From Gnetum montanum (lineage: Eukaryota; Streptophyta; Gnetopsida; Gnetales; Gnetaceae), in NCBI GenBank assembly GCA_015680685.1, contig MNCI01023672.1, positions 213,222 to 239,092 on the forward strand: a stretch of DNA of 25,871 nt, read 5' to 3'. Under the pieces are notes generated by a model, which was given only the letters and a program-made list of their open reading frames with translations, did not search any database and was not told the origin of the DNA. Positions within the stretch are counted from its first letter, which is position 1; the number at the start of each line of letters is the position of its first letter. Below, piece by piece: positions 9,590 through 20,870 of this stretch. A program made the translations under genes and the position numbers.

Positions 9590-10129
9590 TTCCTAGAAAA
9601 TGAAAGATAACATGTTGCATGTATACCTTGGGCCTTAGACTCTCAAGAAAGTAAATATTCATGCATCCTTACTGAATTATAAGTTTTGAATGATGATGTC
9701 TTGTATCTACAAGGAGTCATACCTTGGGAATTCTTATACTAGTTCATACCAAATTTGAAAAAGTTGGGATATGAAGGCATCTATGAATAAAATGATTCTT
9801 ATGATGATTCTTACTACAAGCCATATAGAATACCTACTATAGGAACCACAACATGAATTATTGTATCATCTTCTACAAATAATTCAAGTTCAAATTAATA
9901 CAAAAATTTAAGTGAAGATTAGAAGACATGATTTTTGAAATTCCAAAATTTTGAGTATGAGAAAGAAAGAATGATTTAGATTTTAAAGAAGTCACATAGC
10001 CTTGTCATAGGGGTCCCATAAATTTTAGACCAATGAGATATATCATACAAATTACAATGTGATTTGGTAGTAAGCTTTGAGAATATGTTGAGTGCATTGC
10101 CAAGAACACATGTATATCATTACATTTAA
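9590..10129 (+). pseudogene. F3, right part
   Basis: One frame runs from the border of E to TAA at 10127-10129, 180 codons with no frameshift and stops only at Gln or Arg-type positions. It includes GVIPWEFLY, a Tyr/Ser-rich middle (DSYYKPYRIPTIG) and a Glu/Lys-rich end. The frame joins the left part at 6239 once E and one TATAG are taken away. The family is unknown. A signal for transcription or a start codon is not visible near it. Confidence 0.5.
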
Positions 10130-10288
10130 TAAATATAAAAGATATTATAATACATATGATATAAAGAGAAACCCATGTTACCATAGTGTGAGGTTAAAAG
10201 AATATTTATGATTTTATGTTTTATCATTTTTGTGGATTTTATCTTTAGAAGAATAAAACAAAACAAACACACACATGCATCGCAATCC
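10130..10288. other. AT-rich stretch, no gene
   Basis: No frame or known motif is seen. It leads into a CA-rich start of the tandem repeat that follows. Confidence 0.3.
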
Positions 10289-10520
10289 CACCTAGGGATA
10301 GGAAAAATGCTCACATACATACGCACACACATGTCATAATACCTCAAGGAGACAAGTTTATCATAAAACGCACTAATACAAATAAAGATGACTCTTAGTC
10401 CAATCTAGGGACAAGAAAAATGCTCACATACATATGCACACACGTGTCACAATACCTCAAGGAGACAAGTTTAGCATTACACAAAAACACACTAATACAA
10501 ATAAAGATGACTCTTAGTCA
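10289..10520. repeat. Two-copy tandem repeat, unit about 113-119 bp
   Basis: Both units contain AAAAATGCTCACATACATA, then CACACACATGTCA-like sequence, CAATACCTCAAGGAGACAAG (one base different in unit 1), and end with AATAAAGATGACTCTTAGTC. Shared motifs are offset by 113 bp at the start and 119 bp at the end, because unit 2 has a short insertion near 10475. The unit encodes nothing I recognise. Confidence 0.85.
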
Positions 10521-11660
10521 CAACCTCGATGGCCCAACGTCATGTCATACAATTGTGACATCCTTGGGTAAGGTTGAGTCATCATAGCTTATGAAAATGA
10601 GAAACTGAATATTTTTATAATTTTAATGTTTTATGATCTTTTTGGTATTTTAATGTTTAAGGCATCAATGATGTAAAATTAAGGAAAGACTATCAACTTT
10701 ATTCACTATGCAAACACTATACTCTACATCAACCAAATGGTTCTAGGCTATGTAAACAATATAGCACTCTTACATATTCTAGCTATACTTATAAAAGCAA
10801 CGACTCAAAAGACATATAAAATAGGAAAGGTATCACTTACCCAAGGGAGGAAAAGCTCTTCACATGAAACCAGATGTCAAAATTCCAAAGAAAATTCTTG
10901 GACCTAAGTTTGTTTCATATGGAACTCATCTTGTATATTTATATTTTTCATAGCATAATGATAGGGGTTCAATAGTGCCTAGGTATCAATAGTGGTCCAT
11001 CAATGTAGCTTGGACAATCCAGAACACACCCTAGATGGTAGGAGAAGAAAAGTATCCAAACTAGGGTATCAAGGGGGATTCATCAACACCTCTATGCTAA
11101 CATAGGGGATGCATTCTTCTAGGAAAGCCAACACATCCCTACCATCATACTCTATCCTCAATTTTCTAGATGAAAGTTAGGAACCTAAGAATAAGTTGAA
11201 ACCTTCCAAGGATCTCCAAACTAAGTCAAGAACTTTCCAAGAAGCCTAAAACATGCTTCAAATCTAAAGTATGGACTAGAAGAAAATGATGCATATCGAA
11301 AAGATAGAAACCTCAATCATCCATGTAAAACCAATAAACACTAGGTGCATGAGAGACATCCTCAATCTAGGACTTATGATTGATTTATAAAATGCCACTA
11401 GATAACTCATCATACCTTCACAACTAAGTAAAACTAGTGCCATTGCTTTAAAGCTTAGAACACAAGACTAGAACTAGAAACAATACATGATTAATGTAGA
11501 GGATATAATAGACAATTGAATAGACCATGACTATATTACAATAAAGTATAAGCCATCTCATCATAAAGTGCCAAGGCATGGTGGCTGACAGAAGAATCTC
11601 CCTAACATGCCTACTTGGTAGGAAAAGATTCTAGAAGAGATAGGCATAGATATAAAATAT
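10521..11660. other. 1.1-kb stretch without a gene
   Basis: No coding frame, TATA-centred LTR or repeat pair could be supported on either strand. On the minus strand TATGATGAG occurs near 11413, the start of the LTR clan seen elsewhere, but no matching end was found. Confidence 0.35.
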
Positions 11661-12792
11661 CTATGCAATTATGCCTCCAGGTCCATCATCCTTTCTCAAA
11701 GTTGTTGATTTTGATCATGCATCAATCCTTGCTCTTACAAGAGTGCTTGTCACCATTTCTTAGCATTAGCTAGAACTACTTATGACTCTTCTTAGCCTAT
11801 AAGAGCTCACATTAAGCTACATCCAATGTAAATGTCACTTAATGGAGTTTATCTTCTAGCTCAACATGTGGTCAACCTATAGCAGTTACCTCCTCCATTC
11901 TGCCTACATGTCCTATTCAACCTCCTTGAGTCTCCTCTCAAGGATAGTGATAGTTGCTTCATGGCAAAGAATTTACATGTTTTCCAATAGGTTTATTTTC
12001 CTCTATAATATTGGTTCACTTATGGTCATCTCATGAATTTTAGCATGTAAGGTTTCAAATTTTTCCTCTATCTTATGCCTCTTCCTAATTACTCATTCAT
12101 TTAAAAAAGCTATGAGTTTATGCATTCCATGCACCTTAACATTCCAAGTCGCTTGCTTAATTAGCTGAATCTTTTTGAGCACATCAATTTCTATGGTAGT
12201 CTTATTTGTTATCTCTTTTTGCAAGTTCCAACACCCCTCTATATAAAGGTACTTATCCTAAAATTGGGCCATGATTTAACTTTTGTTCTTCAACCTTCAT
12301 ACTTATTGACAAAGGAAAATCACTTATTTTTTCTTGGATCATTATTTTTCATTTTTTGGACTAATTTCTCAACATTCTTATTTGGCATTCCAAGCCATCT
12401 TTCATAAACAAAGCTTCCTTACCAACCTAACATGCCTAAAAAAGTTCAACCTACAAGCATTCTATCGACATCTCTAGAGTGATTATAGAAGGTGCTAGTA
12501 CCAAAGATATAATATGCTCTAATTATTCATGAAACTATCATATCTTGACTTGGATTCTCCATAATTCCCATAGATAAAATGTTCTATCAAAATTGGAAAT
12601 TTCTAACTCTATCCATATCTTGACAAGTTTAGTCTTAACTATTGGTACCAGGATTAACTCTCTATTCCTCCTCCGCCCAATGACTAGTCCTAGGTTGATC
12701 AATGGATACCTAGAAAATTTTAATTGCATGTTGGATGTTATACATGCTATGCCATGACCGATGTAAAGAGAAAATACTCTGTGAAGGCACAT
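11661..12792 (-). pseudogene. F4: decayed coiled-coil ORF, family unknown
   Basis: From ATG 12792 (MCLHRVFSLYIGHG) an open frame runs 84 codons, with Arg-rich RRRNREL and DRTFYLWELW. The same frame can be followed to about 12350 with stops at Gln-type positions. After a frame change, 12230-11663 encodes Lys/Glu/Leu-rich helix (HKIEEKFETLHAKIHEM, TILERRLKEVE) and closes with KDDGPGGIIA before TAG. The shape, a basic N-terminal part then a long coiled coil, is like F1 and F2, but no sequence likeness between them is evident. It abuts the LTR-like unit at 12805. It may be a gag-like ORF. Function not known. Confidence 0.5.
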
Positions 12793-12804
12793 GAGTATGA
12801 GACT

Positions 12805-14102
12805 TGTAACACCTAAAACATTTGGTGCTAGAAATTCAAAAATTTTTAGGGTAGAATAGCTTTACCCTCAGTTCCAACCGCCCTTAAGAAAAGGATTTGA
12901 AGTACCCTAGACAAGCTTTCCAATCACCTAGGGATTTATGGGTAATTAAAATTGCAAACATAGATCTAAGCATAGAGAAATGTAGAACAAATTATAGTTA
13001 ATAAATGAAACTACAAACTTATATTTAAATAATAATAAAATCTATGGACACAAGGTTCAAAGAATACAAGTTTTGAGATTTTAGTGCCCAAGAGCTCCAA
13101 AGAGAAATGCTTAGAATTTGGAACAACTAACAAGATGTATTCCACAATCAAATCTATTCTTAAATATCCTATAAAATATACTCTTTAAACTCCACTTGGC
13201 ATTAGTCTTCTCTACTATTGCAATTTTTACTAGGGGTGAGAAAATGGCTATGGACTCTTGTTAGATCTACACTACTATGAAAGTTTTTAGTTTTATCTTG
13301 AATGAAAATTGCCAAAAGTCCTTACAATGAGATCGACTATGGTTTAAATATGCCACTGGGTTTTTGATTTGTTGTTGTTAACTGCTACCATGATTGTTGA
13401 CATATTACTGTAATTTTTTGGCATGTACAAGGCATCTCTTGGTAGTGTATTAGCAAATTTATATAGTTTTATGATTTTCTACATTGCCTCCATATGCTGC
13501 CTAACATATGGGATAAATATGCTTAGCATATAAACTCAAAACCCAAATCTTATACGTTGTCTTTGCAAGTTTCTCAACATATAAGATTGAAATGGCTAGT
13601 ATATAGGCTAAGGAATGCTAAATTTTGTGGCCTAAAAGGCACTTTAAACCCTTCCAAGCCTAGGCATATGAAATTTGTAGCTTTTTCCATCAAGAAGATA
13701 AGGCATTTACAACTTATGAAGCATTTTTTAGCCTTCATAAGCTAGGATGTATGAGATCTATAGCATATGAGAGGCAAATCTCATATTTTCCATTAAAATA
13801 CTACCTTAAATCTTAGGGATACAAGGCTATAATGCCATATTTTTGGAAAAAATAAGGTAGTTGTATCTACCATTATTTCTCCACCAAGTTACAAATAATT
13901 TTGGCTATAATTTAGCCAGTAGGCTCCTCCCTCTATTTGTTCAGATCTACTTGATTTGACTTTAGGCTTCATTAGCCTTTTGACTTTTTTGGCAATTTGC
14001 TTTCCCATTTTTATTTTCTTTTTTTAGGAGAAAACCCTTTATTGGGTTTCATTGTCAAGGTCAAATTCTATTTAGTTTTCTCATTGAATGAGATGTGTTA
14101 CA
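12805..14102. repeat. Chromovirus-like LTR (1298 bp), probably solo or partial
   Basis: The unit begins TGTAACACCT and ends GTGTTACA, giving the 8-bp terminal inverted repeat TGTAACAC/GTGTTACA typical of Tekay/Del LTRs. The start (about 12820-12890), with GGTGCTAGAAATTC and TTCCAACCGCCCTTAAG, resembles such LTRs in plus orientation. No primer site follows and the 5-bp flanks (AGACT, TCCAA) differ. It could also be the 3' LTR of element C in minus orientation, since it lies downstream of C's integrase. No coding frame inside is supported. Confidence 0.4.
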
Positions 14103-14550
14103 TCCAATGAACTTGATGGTGTAGCATGACAAAGGAGATGTCTCATGGTCATAGTACACGAATGTCAGACATAGGTTTTCATTATTGTTAGGATAAGGAA
14201 GGTTGTAATTGGGCTACAATATTGTAGCTCAAGAGGGATAATGAAAGTAATATAAGACAAGAACCCCTAGCACAACAAGATAAGCTAACCAACTTTGGTG
14301 CATCCAAGTCACATGATAACATACTATCATGATGAGTTTCATCTTTGTCATGGCTTTGAGTTTCATCCTACAATCACAACTCCAAGAGGACAAGAAATCA
14401 AGACAAAGAATACATGTTGCTACAAGACATTAAATAAGGGCACATGAGATAATATGCAAATTATGGGCCACCATAGACTACTATCAGTACAACATTGAGA
14501 GATTTTTATCTTGCATCTACAAACTTTATAATTCATTTGTCATGCCAAAC

Positions 14551-14592
<42 letters not shown>

Positions 14593-14685
14593 GAGGTCAT
14601 ATAGGTTTGCTTATTATATGTTGTAAAGGCCATAAATGATTATTGTTTGTCCATACCTATAAATAAAAGGCTATAGTAAAATACA
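14103..14685. other. 3' untranslated part of element C
   Basis: On the minus strand this follows the end of the integrase. It holds a dinucleotide repeat at 14551-14590 and no frame. The 3' LTR of C was not identified with certainty. Confidence 0.4.
14551..14590. repeat. Compound microsatellite (TG)10(AG)10
   Basis: Ten TG units are directly followed by ten AG units without interruption. This is a likely length-variable site. Confidence 0.95.
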
Positions 14686-17060
14686 TTAGATGTAATAAGG
14701 TTTAAGATAAGATTGGTTAACTAGATTGGCCAATTCATTTCCTTCCATGTCTTCTAATTTGAATGCCCTCTTACCATAGGCTTTGATAACCAAGAAAGGC
14801 CATTTTTAATTGACTGAGAATTTGACCACATGTTTGTAAACAACCTTGAGGACAAGGTCTCCTTCCTTAATCTTTCTTTTATTCAAATCATGATGATGTT
14901 GTTCCTTCTACCTCTCTTGCCATTGTTCAATGTGAGTAAGTGCTTGTATTAGCTACTCTTCCACCAAATCGAGATTGATGATACACAACTCCTTATTCTA
15001 CTCATCATTGATGAAGTCAGATAGAGTTATCCTTAGCAATGGAACCTGCAATTTAAGAGGAAAAACAACTTTAGGTCTGTAAACAAGGCTATACGAGATG
15101 CCACCAGTTGCAGTTTGAAAGGTAGTACTATAGGCTCAAAGTGCATGGACAAGTTGCTCATGCCACTTACATCTGCTATTGTTTAGCATATTTTTAAGCA
15201 AGTTTATGATGACCTTGTTGCTATCTTTAGCTTGTCCATTGGCTTAAGGATAGTATGGCGATAAAAATTAATGCTTAATGCTTAGTTTTTGACAATAGAC
15301 TTGTGTTTCTTAGCTATTGAAATGTGGTCCATTTTCTATTACTATAATTAGAGGTATGCCAAAATAAGCTACTATATTATCTAATATGAATTTACAGACT
15401 TGTAGGGATGTTTTTTCCTTAGATAAATAGCCTCAACCCACTTTGTAAAATATTTAGTTGTGATGATGATGGAGCTATTCCTTACAAAATACTTAGGCAT
15501 TATGAGTATCATAATGTTAATATTCCATCATTGGAAAGGCCATGTGATTTGATTAGTATGTAACTCAATTGGTGGCACATGTATTAAGTTGCTATGTTGT
15601 TTATAGGCATCATAATATTTAAGCTTTTGCAAGTAATTTCTTTTTATATAGGGTCAATAATATCCTAACCATTTAATCTTTGCGGTCATGGCTCTAGGTC
15701 TTATATGTCCCTCTCATGCACCTTCATGAACTTGCTCAAGAACTATGCAAGCTTCAATTTTTCCCAAGCACACCAAAAATATGTCATCATAGGAATTTTA
15801 ACATAATTTATTATCAACTACAATGACATATTATTTTGATCTTTTACATACAATGTCCCTTTGAGAAGCAATCAGGTTCTATGAAGATTCATCATGCATT
15901 AGGTAAAATTTGATCTCGTCGTATCACTCCTTTTGAGGGGCGGTGTCAATAGTGACTATAAAAATTCTAAATAAGGGAACATTAGTCCTTCGATGTTCTA
16001 TTAAATTCTAAATTTGATCTTATTTCTAATAGAGAAGAGAGGCTATGGATTTATCAGATATTGCAAGGAAGATGTGAAAGGGTTTGTTCTTTTGTGGTGA
16101 ATACATAGTGGGTATTTGAACTAGCTCTTGCTTAATGTTGTCAAAGGCTTCTTAGCACTCGTTAGTCCACTCATAATGAAATCTTTTCTTATGCAAGTGT
16201 TGCATGGGTTGTAGCTTATCTATAAGCCTTGAGATGAACCTATGGATAAATTGCAATCTACCTTGTAACCTCCTTAGCTCTTGAAGGTTATTAGGTGCTG
16301 ACAAATTGGTTATGGCTTTAACCTTATTAGGATCAACATGTATCCTAGCTTCAAATACTATGAAACTAAGCATCTTATTAGTTTTAACATCAAAGAAACA
16401 CTTCGTAGGATTGAACCTAAGTTCGTATTTGAGATATCATTTAAGTACTAGATCAAGGTCATGTGCATGGTCATTGATTATTTTAGACTTGACCACTATG
16501 CCATCAACATAATCATGAAGTATCCCTAGCATGTAGCCACTACATATGTAGGTCATCACTCATTGATAGATTACACTTGTATTCTTTAAACAAAATGACA
16601 TCATGATATAACAAAATATTTCCCATGGGGTCATGGAGTTTGTATAAAATTGATGCTCTAGGTTAATCCAAACTTGGTTGTATTTAGAAAACTCATCCAT
16701 GAAGGACAACAAGGCATGTCCAATTGTAGTATCAATGAGTTGGTTGATACTAGATAAAGGAAAATCATCTTTGATCATATCCTTGTTTAGGTCTTGGAAA
16801 TTGATGCAAATATATATTATCCCATTTTTCTTAGGAACTACCATTATTTTGGACATCCAATCAACATAATTAATAGCTCAAATGAAACCAACTTGGTAGA
16901 GTTTCATGATCTTATCACAAACTAATAAGATGCCATTTGAGAGGATTTTCTATAAGGGCTATGTGGTTAAACAAGCTCATAGGCTAAATATCTAGGTAAC
17001 TAAGATCAATGGATCACTTGAAATCATCATAAAGTCCATTCAGGTTCATAGGTAAGCTAA
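14686..17060 (-). pseudogene. pol: Element C pol: Ty3/gypsy RT, RNase H, integrase
   Basis: From right to left on the minus strand: a pre-RT segment (about 17060-16920); RT with VPKKNGIIYICINFQDLN, KDDFPL, GHALLSFMDEFSKYNQ and FCLKNTSVIYQ (16960-16150 in one frame); the active-site box at 16500-16511; the RT tail with KAITNLSAPNNLQELRRLQG and FISRLIDK; the start of RNase H (KPFHIFLAISDKS); then a gap of roughly 200 codons against usual pol length. Integrase follows with the HHCC zinc part (LEQVHEGA, 15740-15700; GYYWPYIK), KYFTKWVEAI (15455-15429), ENGPHF (about 15335), ANGQAKDSNKVIINLL (about 15250) and a GDLVLK C-terminal domain ending at TAA 14686. This is the Tat type. The RT box is YVDG in place of YVDD and integrase has Glu for the second catalytic Asp, so both enzymes would be dead even without the stops. 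Confidence 0.9.
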
Positions 17061-17536
17061 ATCATGCCCAAGTATCCATACTCTAGTTTTGCACATCAAC
17101 CAAAAGCACATTAAGTAGAACTAGTGTGAAAAAATCATTAAATACTATAGAATATTGTAAAGATAGAGAAAAATGAGGTCACATAAGGCTAAATCATAGT
17201 GAAACAAGGCTAAGCAATGCAAAGTAGGGTGGAATATGTGTTGGAACATTTTGACCATATTATGGAGCAAGAATATAAAAAGTATCACAAATTTTTTAAA
17301 AAGGATATGAAGATATACACTTGAAGATCATGATTAACCGTACTTGTTTTAATTTTAGGCAAATACTCTATTTAGTGCTACTATTTATCCACATTCTTCT
17401 TGCTAAAGGGTTAATTCACTATCCAAGAAAAACTTGATGCAAAACAACTATATTTGGATGAACACATTTGATTCAAAAATATATATTTTGGATGAGGATG
17501 GATAGTCTAGATATCATCAATTTTATAATCCCAAGT
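17061..17536. other. Upstream part of element C, coding state unclear
   Basis: On the minus strand this lies 5' of the RT. Short coding-like bits can be read, but no protease motif is recognised. It ends at the 3' LTR of D, whose insertion probably cut C from its gag. Confidence 0.35.
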
Positions 17537-18373
17537 TGATGAGAAATGAGTATACCCTATGCCAAACCATATGAATTACCAGTGTTCACTTAGTGATCTA
17601 GTCAAATTCCAAAGACTTTAGGTTTCTTCGTACACTGATTCTAAGAGGTGAAACTAACTGTTGAAATCATTGTCTTGCAAGTTCCACTTGTAAAGTTTAA
17701 TGGTATGGTTAAGTGTAACTAAGGTATGTGATTTTTATCATTTTATCTTTTATATTCTAACTTACCTAAGAATAAAGAATAAAGTATTTAATTGCTAAAT
17801 TAATCTAATTAGCTAACACTTAACTAATCCTAACATAAGCATCCATTCCCACTTGCTATACACCTCATGAACACGTATAACACTACTAGATTACCAAACA
17901 TTAAGCACTACTAGGATTACCAAGTGTTACATGTAGCTCAAAGTGGTCATACTTATGCTTACTATTTAATTTATCTTAATTAATTACATTAATCACTTAA
18001 AAAATTAAAGAAAATTGCTCAAAATATTAAATTCTTAAAGGAAAAAATTAAGCTAGTCTAAGTGTTGCAAGGTTTGATTAGAAAGATCTTGTTTATTGCC
18101 ACACATACTAAAGTGCTCAGGTACAACAGTGTTCAAATAAAGATCTGTACACTCTTTGACTACTATTGAAGGCACTTAGAAAATATTCTAACTTCTAAAT
18201 AGAAAAACTATAAGAACTTTATTATAAATATGAGATCTGATGCTATAAATGCAATGGAAGATGCACATTTATAGGAAAAAATAAGGTGGGTCAAACCCTA
18301 CATTGATGAGATCCCATTGATGGGATCACATCGATAGGATGTCATTGACATGGTCAAACAATACGACTCATCA
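17537..18373 (-). repeat. Element D 3' LTR (837 bp)
   Basis: On the minus strand it starts TGATGAGTCG at 18373 and ends CTCATCA at 17537. A TATA box (TATAAAT, about 18273-18267) and AATAAA (about 18097-18092) lie at the expected places. The second half aligns with LTR1: AAGTGGGAATGGATGCT, AAAAATCACATACCT, TTAACCATACC and the last 60 bases. Copies of TTGGTAATC with TAGTAGTG match the U5 modules of B. U3 carries CATTGATG-type inverted repeats (18300-18355) instead of GATATC palindromes. No primer site follows, and the pre-LTR block precedes, so it is the 3' LTR. The flank at 17536-17532 reads ACTTG on the minus strand. Confidence 0.85.
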
Positions 18374-18445
18374 TACACCCACGATTGAATGAAAACTCAT
18401 CCTTAAGTTCTTTACAAAATTTGGAAAGGTATGGGATTACTAACT
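18374..18445 (-). other. Pre-LTR block of element D
   Basis: The minus strand contains AATCCCATACCT, then AAGAACTTAAGGATGAG and TTTTCATTCAATCGTGGG before the LTR. This is the decayed relative of 1378-1446 and fixes the orientation of D. Confidence 0.8.
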
Positions 18446-18604
18446 AACAAAACAAAAACACAAATAAAATAATAAAAACTAAGTGTCCATGTATATGATT
18501 TTACAATGATTACAAAAAAATTGATATTTAAGACAATAAAAGTAAACACTAGGAAAAAATTTACAAACAAAATTTCTCTAATAGTGCAAAGACAATGAAG
18601 AAGA
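18446..18604. other. 3' untranslated part of element D
   Basis: AT-rich sequence between the end of the extra ORF and the pre-LTR block, with no frame. Confidence 0.4.
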
Positions 18605-19640
18605 TCAAAAAATCCTAGGTGCTGGAGGCTCTTGAGGTTTTGAAGGACGTTCTCCTACTTCAAGTGGATGTGGTGTTTGAGATGATTATGATTATCCTGT
18701 GGTAGCTGCAACTTTTGATGGAAGAGGAAAGATGTCCAATAGTGCCTTGATCTTCTCCTACTTACTCCAAGGATCATTCATAGTCTACACATCTCTTAAT
18801 GTAGAAATGTCTGCTACCAATGTCATAGGTGCAGTAAGTACTTTGAGAATTCTATCAATAGCTACCTCTACCATTGTCTCCTACCCATGGTGCTACATCA
18901 CCAAGATAGTTGTTCCCTTTCTATCCTCCAAATTCATAGAAAAAGTACCTGTGTTCCCAAAAAATTTTATGAATTACTACTATTGAGAGAGAGATATCGT
19001 TACCTCTCAAGCACTAGGATTTGATCTTGTGGATAGCTACATTATTTGGGCTAAGAAAATTGGCCCATCTTCTTCCATCTAGTTTATGGTTCGAGCCACT
19101 TCATTAAGGTGGCTCATCACTAGGTGATACACAAATGGATCACCACTGCTCATTCTTGTTTGCTGCTCTTACTACTACAAGAGCTACTCTCAAAGTTTGC
19201 GCATGCGCTCAATGGCAATGCAAGCCTCCAGTGTTGTTTCATGAGTGGTTGGTAAAGGTAATGGTTGCTGCTTCTCTTCTTGGATGACTTTAGCAAGCAA
19301 CTTATCCTTCATCATTTTTTCCTAAGAGACAGTCAGAGCACATCAAATGGCATCATTTGTGTACTATCTTATTTCTTTTCTCTTGCATAATTTTTGGCTG
19401 ATACAAGGGAAGGGTAATGTCTTCCTTCCACATTCATTTTCCTTAAATCGCTTCTCTATCTCAAGATAGATCAATTGTGGAAGGTTGACCAGAAATCTAC
19501 CACTTATAGTGGCACACACACAGGTGGATAAAGCTTTGATTTTTCTTGACTTTACTGTTGGATTAAGATGAAAGGACACAATTTAGAAGTATGAACATTT
19601 CATAGTGGTTAGTGAACTAAACTTTTTATGATCAACTCCA
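18605..19640 (-). pseudogene. Element D extra ORF downstream of pol, plant-transposon-protein-like
   Basis: A single frame runs from at least 19579 to 18605 (325 codons) with about 20 stops and no frameshift that I can see. The N-terminal part (GRFLVNLPQLIYLEIEKRF, then LPFPCISQKLCKRKE) has the pattern of the 'putative plant transposon protein' domain: an aliphatic stretch and LPFPCLI-type motif. It is followed by charged helix (EKMMKDKLLAKVIQEEK), two clusters of three stops that would each fit runs of Gln, and a Pro-rich tail (PHPLEVGERPSKPQEPPAPR). It sits between truncated pol and the 3' LTR, the place of extra ORFs in Tat/Athila elements. The true start above 19579 is unclear. Confidence 0.6.
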
Positions 19641-19734
19641 TAACACCACTATGTCTATTCCTTTTTGATGCTAGGATCTACTTGCATTGGGATTTCTACA
19701 AGATTTTCCCCAGCATGATGTCCTCTTAGATCAT

Positions 19735-20450
19735 CAGATGGCCCTTTTGCCAATTAAGCCAGAGGTTAGTCTTCTTTCACCTTTTTAGCACTTTTTCAAG
19801 GTGTTCCAAGACTTGCTCAAACATAGCATCATAATTAGAGAAGTCATCCCTGAAGACTTCCATCCCACTACCAATTTACTATTGAAAAATGCTAAGGAAA
19901 AGGTGTTGAAAAGTTGCAGGGGTATTGCATAGACCAAATGACATCTTTCTATAAGCAAAAGTCCCCTAGGAACTTGTTAATGTAGTTTTGGCCTAATCTT
20001 TCGATGTGATATCAATTTGGTTATACCCACTATAACTATTCAAAAATCTATAGAAATAATGCCTAGAAATAGCATCCCACACATGACAATGAAAAATGAT
20101 CTTTATAGGTTGCCATGTTCAAAATCTTGAAATTAACACACACACTTCACTTACCATATATCCTTGGCACAATCACAAGTTGACTAAATCACTCACTATC
20201 TACAATTGCATAGATGAACCATGCCTTGAAGAGTTATTGAATTTCCTCCTTGATGATCTAATTTAATTTGGAATTTAGCCACCACTACAACTACCTCTTT
20301 GGCTTGATGGAAGGGTTAGTATAGATGTAATGTTGGCATATTCGAGGATCAATCCTAGTGAATTCAAGATATGACCAAGCAAAGGTTGTTGGCCATTTAC
20401 TAGCTACATTCAATAACTTCTCTTTCTACTCAAGAGCAAGGTTGATATCA
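19735..20450 (-). pseudogene. pol: Element D reverse transcriptase, truncated
   Basis: On the minus strand a pre-RT segment (KWPTTFAWSYLEFTRIDPR, about 20400; IKEEIQ) leads to VCVNFKILN and YKDHFSLS (about 20150-20100), KMSFGLCNTPATFQ (19946-19906) and the active-site box VFRDDFS (19863-19837), then LEHLEKVLKR and a short tail (about 19750). The Asp pair is kept, with Arg where Met or Val is usual. Several frameshifts and stops are present. RNase H and integrase, which should follow, are missing: the extra ORF begins about 100 bp later. The sequence is of the Athila/Tat kind and differs from element C, so the two are separate elements. Confidence 0.85.
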
Positions 20451-20870
20451 ATTATTACTAGCTTACCATTTTTCAAAAAAGCATACTCCATGATGGCAGG
20501 TAGAGTTTTCAACTCTAAGGGATACTATTTAAAATTTTTAGAAATTTCCAACTCTCCCCAATAAGTATCATCAGGTTCATTATTGGAGAGTTGGTAATGA
20601 ACTTGCACCAGTTCATCCATACCTTCAACATAGGCACTAGTTAAGCTCTCAATTACTTCCATGCAAAGTATGTTTCTTTCAAGATTAGTTGTTAGCCATT
20701 GGGTGCCCTCCTATTTTGTGGTTGTTGCATATAGGCACCTTTGAATTTTAGATTCATCTACATACTATCTACATGTTGTGATTGATGTGCTTTCTATGGC
20801 CCATAGTTTTTACACACAGTTACACCCTATATCATTGTATGTGATGCATGGAACTCTCTTCTTCTTGATC
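20451..20870 (-). pseudogene. Element D pol linker between protease and RT
   Basis: Coding-like minus-strand frame with Gln-type stops, containing VEGMDELVQVHYQL (about 20640-20590) and GELEISKNF. Such a linker of 200-250 residues is usual between protease and RT in Athila/Tat elements. No domain is assigned. Confidence 0.5.

Noticed and set aside
10126-10347. Minus-strand ORF of 73 codons
   Set aside because: It overlaps the tandem repeat and codes mainly for low-complexity Tyr, Met and Cys; no support.
13557-13745. Plus-strand ORF of 62 codons
   Set aside because: It lies in the LTR-like unit and has no motif; consistent with chance.
16306-16869. Plus-strand open frames at 16306-16512 and 16678-16869
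   Set aside because: They are antisense to the well-supported RT of element C.
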